Both the position numbers and the translations under genes were made by a program. 64,000 nt of DNA from Vibrio chagasii. GTDB taxonomy: Bacteria; Pseudomonadota; Gammaproteobacteria; Enterobacterales; Vibrionaceae. The stretch lies in the NCBI RefSeq assembly GCF_024347355.1, contig NZ_AP025465.1, positions 434,001 to 498,000 on the forward strand, read 5' to 3'. The notes beneath the pieces are model-generated. The model was not told the origin of the DNA and searched no databases. It saw nothing but the letters and a program-made list of their open reading frames with translations. Below, piece after piece: positions 58,500 through 64,000 of the stretch. Positions within the stretch are counted from its first letter, which is position 1; every line of letters starts with the position of its first letter.

Positions 58500-59417
58500 A
58501 TGATCAGACAACGTACTCTGAAAGAAATTGTGAAAACAACTGGTGTGGGTCTCCACTCTGGTCGTAAAGTCACACTTACTCTTCGCCCGGCAGCTGCAAA
58601 TACAGGTATTGTTTACCGTCGAACTGATGTAAATCCACCTGTAGATTTTCCAGCTGATCCAGCATCAGTTCGTGACACTATGTTATGTACTGCTCTTGTG
58701 AATGACGAAGGCGTACGTATTTCTACAGTGGAACACCTAAACGCGGCTCTAGCGGGCATGGGCATCGACAATATTATTGTTGAAGTAGATGCACCAGAGA
58801 TCCCAATTATGGATGGTAGCGCAAGCCCATTCGTATACTTGCTACAGCAAGCGGGTGTTGAAACACTGAATGCACCAAAACGTTTCATTCGCATCAAAAA
58901 GCCAGTTCGTTTTGAAGACGGCGATAAGTGGGCAGAATTTGTACCATTTAACGGCTTCCGCATGGACTTTGAGATCGAGTTCAACCACCCAGCAATTGAG
59001 TCTGACGAACAGCATTTATTGTTTGATTTCTCTTCTCAAGGCTTTGTGAAAGAGATTTCTCGAGCTCGTACTTTCGGCTTCATGCGTGATATCGAATACC
59101 TTCAATCACAAAACCTGTGTTTGGGTGGTAGCTTTGATTGTGCAATCGTACTAGACGAATACCGCATTCTTAATGAAGAAGGTCTACGTTTTGACAATGA
59201 GTTTGTAACTCATAAAGTACTAGATGCGATTGGTGACCTATACATGTGTGGACACGCTATTATCGGTGAGTTCCGTGCATACAAATCAGGTCACGGCCTA
59301 AACAACCAACTGCTACGTGCAGTACTTGCTGACGCAGAAGCTTGGGAATGGGCAACATTTGAAGAAGAAGCTGGCTCGCCAGTGGCTTTTGCTGAACCAG
59401 GAATGGTTCTAGCGTAA
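58500..59417 (+). CDS. lpxC: UDP-3-O-acyl-N-acetylglucosamine deacetylase LpxC
   Basis: LpxC catalyses the committed step of lipid A synthesis. The 305-residue zinc enzyme matches E. coli LpxC (305), starting [20 protein letters not shown], with [20 protein letters not shown] carrying the first zinc histidine, and [15 protein letters not shown] with the other ligands and catalytic residues. The C-terminus, including the MVLA end recognised by FtsH in E. coli-like proteins (there LAVLA), is only partly similar. Confidence 0.97.
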   Translation: MIRQRTLKEIVKTTGVGLHSGRKVTLTLRPAAANTGIVYRRTDVNPPVDFPADPASVRDTMLCTALVNDEGVRISTVEHLNAALAGMGIDNIIVEVDAPEIPIMDGSASPFVYLLQQAGVETLNAPKRFIRIKKPVRFEDGDKWAEFVPFNGFRMDFEIEFNHPAIESDEQHLLFDFSSQGFVKEISRARTFGFMRDIEYLQSQNLCLGGSFDCAIVLDEYRILNEEGLRFDNEFVTHKVLDAIGDLYMCGHAIIGEFRAYKSGHGLNNQLLRAVLADAEAWEWATFEEEAGSPVAFAEPGMVLA

Positions 59418-59805
59418 TTGTTGTTTTTAACAATGTAAGATTTCGAAAACCAGGCTATCGGCCTGGTTTTTTTGTATCTATTTTCCAGATACAGTGTCAT
59501 CAACATCCGAAAGTCATCGACTAATGGGCGCCAGTCTGGCTAATCCATCAGCAATTAGAAAGAAAAGTTCCAAGCACATCAAACAAATGGGGTTATAAAT
59601 GGTCGTTGGTGTGAAAATTACTTACACTAAGGGGCATTAATTTTAACTCAAGCCTTGAAAACTCTACTCTCAAGTACAATATCAGAAATACTAGATTTAT
59701 CTCAGTATCCTTGGTTAGTAACTGAAGACTGGTTCATCGCTAGTAGAGACTGACGGCATTTAAAATAGATCGCGGACGATCTGAGAACGAAGAGATTCCA
59801 AGCAC
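59418..59805. other. 388-base gap between lpxC and secA, no secM
   Basis: The gap holds the lpxC terminator (59446-59473) and the secA leader. No reading frame with a signal peptide and SecM-type arrest sequence is present. A 24-codon frame at 59524-59598 (MGASLANPSAIRKKSSKHIK, then QMGL) lacks a strong ribosome binding site; a 13-codon frame begins at 59599. The 12-mer TTCCAAGCACAT occurs twice, at 59568-59579 and 59796-59807, the second copy overlapping the secA start codon. I could not place a convincing secA promoter. Confidence 0.55.
59446..59473 (+). terminator. Terminator of lpxC
   Basis: AAAACCAGGC (59446-59455) pairs perfectly with GCCTGGTTTT (59461-59470), followed by further T. 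Confidence 0.88.
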
Positions 59806-62532
59806 ATGATTACTAAGCTGCTGACAAAGGTAATTGGCAGTCGCAATGACAGAACACTGCGCCGCCTTAGAAAAATTGTAAAAGAAATTAATAACTACGA
59901 GCCAACGTTTGAAGCGCTTTCTGACGAAGAGCTAAAAGCGAAAACTGTTGAGTTCCGTGAGCGCTTAGATAAAGGTGAATCGCTAGACCAACTTCTACCG
60001 GAAGCATTTGCTACGGTACGTGAAGCGTCTAAGCGTGTTTACGGCATGCGTCACTTTGACGTGCAATTGATTGGTGGCATGGTTCTAAATGCTGGCCAAA
60101 TTGCAGAGATGCGTACTGGTGAGGGTAAGACTCTTACAGCAACTCTACCAGCTTATCTTAACGCCCTACCTAGTAAAGGTGTTCACGTAGTAACGGTGAA
60201 CGACTACCTAGCTAAGCGTGATGCGGAAACTAACCGCCCATTATTTGAATTCCTTGGTATGACTGTTGGCGTGAACGTGCCAAACATGGCTCCACCAGAG
60301 AAAAAAGAAGCATACCAAGCGGATATCCTATACGGAACAAACAACGAGTTTGGTTTCGATTACCTACGCGACAACATGGCTTTCCGTGCTGAAGACCGTG
60401 TTCAACGCGAACGCTTCTTTGCTGTAGTCGATGAGGTTGACTCAATCTTAATCGATGAAGCGCGTACACCTCTTATTATCTCTGGCCCGGCTGAAGATAG
60501 CTCAGATCTTTACACGCGTATTAACACATTGATTCCTCATCTTGAGCGTCAAGATAAAGAAGATTCTGAAGAGTACCGTGGTGAAGGTCACTACACCATG
60601 GACGAAAAATCTAAGCAGGTTCACCTGACTGAAAACGGTCAAGAGTTTGTTGAAGAGCTAATGGTGAAAAATGGTCTGATGGAAGAGGGCGATACGCTTT
60701 ACTCTCCAACAAACATCAGCCTACTGCACCATGTTAATGCTGCGTTGCGTGCTCACGTATTGTTTGAGAAGAACGTAGACTACATCGTAACTGAAGAAGG
60801 CGAAGTGGTTATCGTTGATGAACATACTGGCCGTACAATGCCAGGTCGTCGTTGGTCTGAAGGTTTACACCAAGCTGTTGAAGCAAAAGAAGGTGTGAAG
60901 ATTCAGAATGAAAACCAAACGCTAGCTTCGATTACCTTCCAAAACTTCTTCCGTCTGTACGAGAAACTGTCAGGTATGACAGGTACAGCTGATACTGAAG
61001 CTTTCGAATTCCAGTCTATCTATGGCCTAGAAACGGTTGTTATCCCAACTAACAAACCTATGGTTCGGAACGATATGCCAGATGTGGTTTATCGTACAGA
61101 AGAAGACAAATTCAATGCGATCATTGAAGACATTAAAGACCGTGTTGCTGCAGGACAGCCATCACTGGTTGGTACGGTTTCTATCGAGAAATCAGAGCTA
61201 CTGTCTAACGCACTGAAAAAAGCAAAAATTAAGCACAACGTACTCAACGCGAAATTCCACGAGAAAGAAGCGGAAATCGTAGCGCAAGCAGGTACACCTG
61301 GTGCAGTAACCATCGCAACTAACATGGCCGGTCGTGGTACCGATATCGTGTTAGGTGGTAGCTGGCAGTCTGAAGTTGAGAAACTACAAAACCCAACTCA
61401 AGAGCAGATCGACAAGATCAAAGCGGATTGGAAAGTGGTTCACGACAAAGTACTAGAGTCAGGTGGTCTACACATCATTGGTACAGAGCGTCACGAATCT
61501 CGTCGTATCGATAACCAGCTACGTGGTCGTTCTGGTCGTCAAGGTGATGCAGGTTCTTCACGCTTCTACCTATCGATGGAAGACTCGCTACTACGTATCT
61601 TCACATCTGATCGTATGGCTGGTCTTATCCAGAGCGGTATGGATGAAGGTGAAGCGATCGAATCTAAGATGCTATCTCGCTCTATCGAAAAAGCACAACG
61701 TAAAGTTGAAGGCCGTAACTTCGATATCCGTAAGCAACTTCTAGAGTACGATGATGTAGCGAATGACCAACGTAAAGTGGTTTACGAGCTGCGTGATGAG
61801 CTAATGGGCTCTGACGACATCAGCGAAATGATCGAACACAACCGTGAAGACGTGTTTACGTCGGTTATCGATGAGTACATTGCTCCGCAATCTCTGGAAG
61901 ATATGTGGGACATCGCGGGTCTACAAGATCGTCTGAAGAACGACTTCGACCTAGACTTTGATATCCAAGGTTGGTTGGACGAAGACGACAAGCTTTACGA
62001 AGAAGCACTACGTGAACGCATCCTAGGCATGGCTGTTGATGCTTACAAACAGAAAGAAGAAGTAGTTGGTGCACAAGTACTCCGCAACTTCGAGAAGTCT
62101 GTAATGCTGCAAACGCTAGATGGTCTATGGAAAGAGCACTTGGCTGCGATGGATCACCTTCGTCAAGGTATCCACCTGCGTGGTTACGCTCAGAAGAACC
62201 CGAAACAAGAGTACAAGCGCGAGTCGTTTGAACTGTTTGAAGGTCTACTGGATGTACTGAAGTCAGACGTTATTACTATCCTTTCGAAAGTTCGCGTTCA
62301 GCAACAAGAAGAAGTAGAAAAGATGGAAGCGCAGCGTCAAGCTCAAGCTGAAGAAGCAGCGCGTCGTGCACAAGCGCAACACGCAACAGCAGAAAACCAG
62401 CTAGGTGATGATGAAGCAGAAGCAGCGTCGCCACAAACAGTAGTACGTGATGAGCGTAAAGTTGGCCGTAACGAGCCTTGCCCATGTGGTAGCGGCAAGA
62501 AGTACAAACAGTGTCACGGTAAAATCGCGTAA
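59806..62532 (+). CDS. secA: Preprotein translocase ATPase SecA
   Basis: SecA drives proteins through SecYEG. The 908-residue protein has Walker [12 protein letters not shown] near residue 102-112, the DEAD-like [13 protein letters not shown] near 207, the second nucleotide-binding domain ([32 protein letters not shown]), helical scaffold and wing domains, and the C-terminal zinc/SecB-binding tail with [14 protein letters not shown]. Its length compares with E. coli (901). The ATG at 59806 lies in a repeated 12-mer; GAAGAG is about 12 bases upstream, so the ribosome binding site is modest. Confidence 0.97.
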   Translation: MITKLLTKVIGSRNDRTLRRLRKIVKEINNYEPTFEALSDEELKAKTVEFRERLDKGESLDQLLPEAFATVREASKRVYGMRHFDVQLIGGMVLNAGQIAEMRTGEGKTLTATLPAYLNALPSKGVHVVTVNDYLAKRDAETNRPLFEFLGMTVGVNVPNMAPPEKKEAYQADILYGTNNEFGFDYLRDNMAFRAEDRVQRERFFAVVDEVDSILIDEARTPLIISGPAEDSSDLYTRINTLIPHLERQDKEDSEEYRGEGHYTMDEKSKQVHLTENGQEFVEELMVKNGLMEEGDTLYSPTNISLLHHVNAALRAHVLFEKNVDYIVTEEGEVVIVDEHTGRTMPGRRWSEGLHQAVEAKEGVKIQNENQTLASITFQNFFRLYEKLSGMTGTADTEAFEFQSIYGLETVVIPTNKPMVRNDMPDVVYRTEEDKFNAIIEDIKDRVAAGQPSLVGTVSIEKSELLSNALKKAKIKHNVLNAKFHEKEAEIVAQAGTPGAVTIATNMAGRGTDIVLGGSWQSEVEKLQNPTQEQIDKIKADWKVVHDKVLESGGLHIIGTERHESRRIDNQLRGRSGRQGDAGSSRFYLSMEDSLLRIFTSDRMAGLIQSGMDEGEAIESKMLSRSIEKAQRKVEGRNFDIRKQLLEYDDVANDQRKVVYELRDELMGSDDISEMIEHNREDVFTSVIDEYIAPQSLEDMWDIAGLQDRLKNDFDLDFDIQGWLDEDDKLYEEALRERILGMAVDAYKQKEEVVGAQVLRNFEKSVMLQTLDGLWKEHLAAMDHLRQGIHLRGYAQKNPKQEYKRESFELFEGLLDVLKSDVITILSKVRVQQQEEVEKMEAQRQAQAEEAARRAQAQHATAENQLGDDEAEAASPQTVVRDERKVGRNEPCPCGSGKKYKQCHGKIA

Positions 62533-62661
62533 GTTTAATGAATCGTTGCTGTAGCGCATGATAGTTGCGTTGGTGGTACTCACTTACTATCGTAAGCTCC
62601 GTGCCACCGCCTTACTCTCAAGTACTACAGCCTAGCTTCATGAAACTGACAAATAGAATAT

Positions 62662-62688
62662 AAAGAGTCGCTTAGGCGGCTCTTTTTG
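62662..62688 (+). terminator. Terminator of secA
   Basis: AAAGAGTCGC pairs with GCGGCTCTTT (one G-U pair) around TTAG, followed by a T-run. Confidence 0.85.
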
Positions 62689-62715
62689 TATGTGAAAATA
62701 ATAAGGTTTCGATTG

Positions 62716-62815
62716 CGTCATCCTCGAGAGTGAGGGAGGAGCGAGTCGGGGATCTTTCGAACTAACAAAAGAGCAGATTCCCTATCTAATTCGTTCCTCA
62801 TTGTAGGGAATGACG
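62716..62815. repeat. 100-bp imperfect palindrome, likely a dispersed Vibrio repeat
   Basis: The two ends, CGTCATCC (62716-62723) and GGAATGACG (62807-62815), and about 30 bases inward on each side (GTGAGG with CCTCAT; CGGGGATCT with AGATTCCC) are inverted copies of each other with mismatches. The unit has the form of the short ERIC- or MITE-like hairpin elements scattered between vibrio genes. Whether other copies exist cannot be seen here. Confidence 0.55.
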
Positions 62816-62841
62816 GTAGAGACATAGAAGGAACACCATCA

Positions 62842-63240
62842 ATGAAAAGAATCCATATCGTAGCGGGTATTATCTTCAATCAAGATAAGTCACAGGTCTT
62901 TATCACTAAGCGCCCAGATGACAAGCACAAAGGTGGCTTTTGGGAGTTTCCTGGTGGCAAGGTTGAAGAGGGCGAAACTATTGAGCAAGCGATGACTCGC
63001 GAGCTTGATGAAGAGATCGGTATCAAGGTGACCGAGCAGTCTCTGTTTGAGCATCTTGAATTTGATTACACGGACAAGTCACTTAAGTTTGATTTCATTC
63101 TCGTGACTGATTTTGAAGAGCAACCTTATGGTAAAGAAGGTCAGCAAGGTGAATGGGTCAGCCTTGAATCATTGAATCAGTACGCTTTCCCTGAAGCAAA
63201 TGTGCCAATTTTAGAGCGAGTGGTAAAAGAGTTTTCTTAA
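62842..63240 (+). CDS. mutT: 8-oxo-dGTP diphosphatase MutT
   Basis: MutT cleanses the nucleotide pool of oxidised dGTP, preventing A:C transversions. The 132-residue protein has the Nudix box GGKVEEGETIEQAMTRELDE followed by EIGI, and the conserved KRIHIVAGIIFN start and GFWEFPGG segment. Its size matches E. coli MutT (129). Placement near secA is conserved in E. coli and vibrios. Confidence 0.94.
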   Translation: MKRIHIVAGIIFNQDKSQVFITKRPDDKHKGGFWEFPGGKVEEGETIEQAMTRELDEEIGIKVTEQSLFEHLEFDYTDKSLKFDFILVTDFEEQPYGKEGQQGEWVSLESLNQYAFPEANVPILERVVKEFS

Positions 63241-63284
63241 TTGCTAGCCTGAGTTTGAGATTGTTGTTAGTTTAAAGAGATTAA

Positions 63285-64000
<716 letters not shown>

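Larger units (their letters stand above)
62533..62841. other. 309-base gap between secA and mutT
   Basis: It holds the secA terminator (62662-62688) and a 100-bp palindromic repeat (62716-62815). The first 125 bases show nothing I can assign. GAAGGA about ten bases before the mutT ATG is a reasonable ribosome binding site. Confidence 0.6.

Noticed and set aside
59599..59640. A 13-codon frame in the secA leader
   Set aside because: Too short, with no ribosome binding site and no arrest-peptide features.
59655..59680. TTGAAA and TACAAT before secA as a promoter
   Set aside because: The spacing is 14 bases, too short for a sigma-70 promoter.

Overview
The window is ordinary gamma-proteobacterial core chromosome, and the genus is almost certainly Vibrio. 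Gene content, protein sequences and order (cca-gspAB-ygiM-pit-ygiF-glnE-hldE-tolC-nudF-cpdA-parEC, degS-degQ-zapG-zapE-rplM-rpsI-petABC-sspAB, and the division and cell-wall cluster down to secA-mutT-dapB) match what I know of Vibrio chromosome 1. A Splendidus-clade species is a reasonable guess from protein similarity, but I cannot prove it here.

Layout. 1-2076: partial plsY (minus), then folB-folK-uppP (folate and undecaprenyl-phosphate recycling). 2129-3558: an intact IS4-family insertion sequence inserted between uppP and cca. 3606-7549: cca (minus) and divergent gspA-gspB (type II secretion assembly). 7673-10561: ygiM and a PhoU-like/Pit phosphate-transport pair (minus). 10769-19039: ygiF, a K+ channel (minus), a chemotaxis receptor, glnE, hldE. 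19149-27658: tolC (minus), then nudF-yqiB-cpdA-yqiA and parE-parC. 27763-30926: degS, degQ, zapG (minus), with a sequence resembling a sigma-E promoter in front of degQ. 31146-37487: zapE, rplM-rpsI, petABC (cytochrome bc1), sspA-sspB. 37586-41003: dolP, diaA, yraN, lpoA (minus), followed by rsmI. 42168-42560: the RNase P RNA gene rnpB. 42788-59417: the division/cell-wall cluster rsmH-ftsL-ftsI-murE-murF-mraY-murD-ftsW-murG-murC-ftsQ-ftsA-ftsZ-lpxC, without mraZ or ddlB. 59806-64000: secA, a 100-bp palindromic repeat, mutT and partial dapB.

How the genes fit together. Much of the window concerns the envelope: lipid II synthesis (murC-G, mraY), septal synthesis (ftsW, ftsI, ftsQLAZ), PBP1A activation (lpoA), carrier lipid recycling (uppP), LPS (hldE, lpxC), outer-membrane quality control (degS, degQ, dolP), and export (secA, gspAB, tolC). 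The rest is information processing (parEC, cca, rnpB, rsmH, rsmI, rplM, rpsI) and respiration (petABC).

I found no unambiguous new system, CRISPR array, prophage or tRNA. The points most worth a second look are regulatory or structural: the insertion sequence that splits a perfect palindromic terminator between two convergent genes and carries its own terminator against the transposase start; a promoter followed by a terminator directly ahead of sspA; the predicted sigma-E promoter of degQ; and the secA leader, which lacks secM and contains a 12-bp direct repeat. All promoter calls are by eye.
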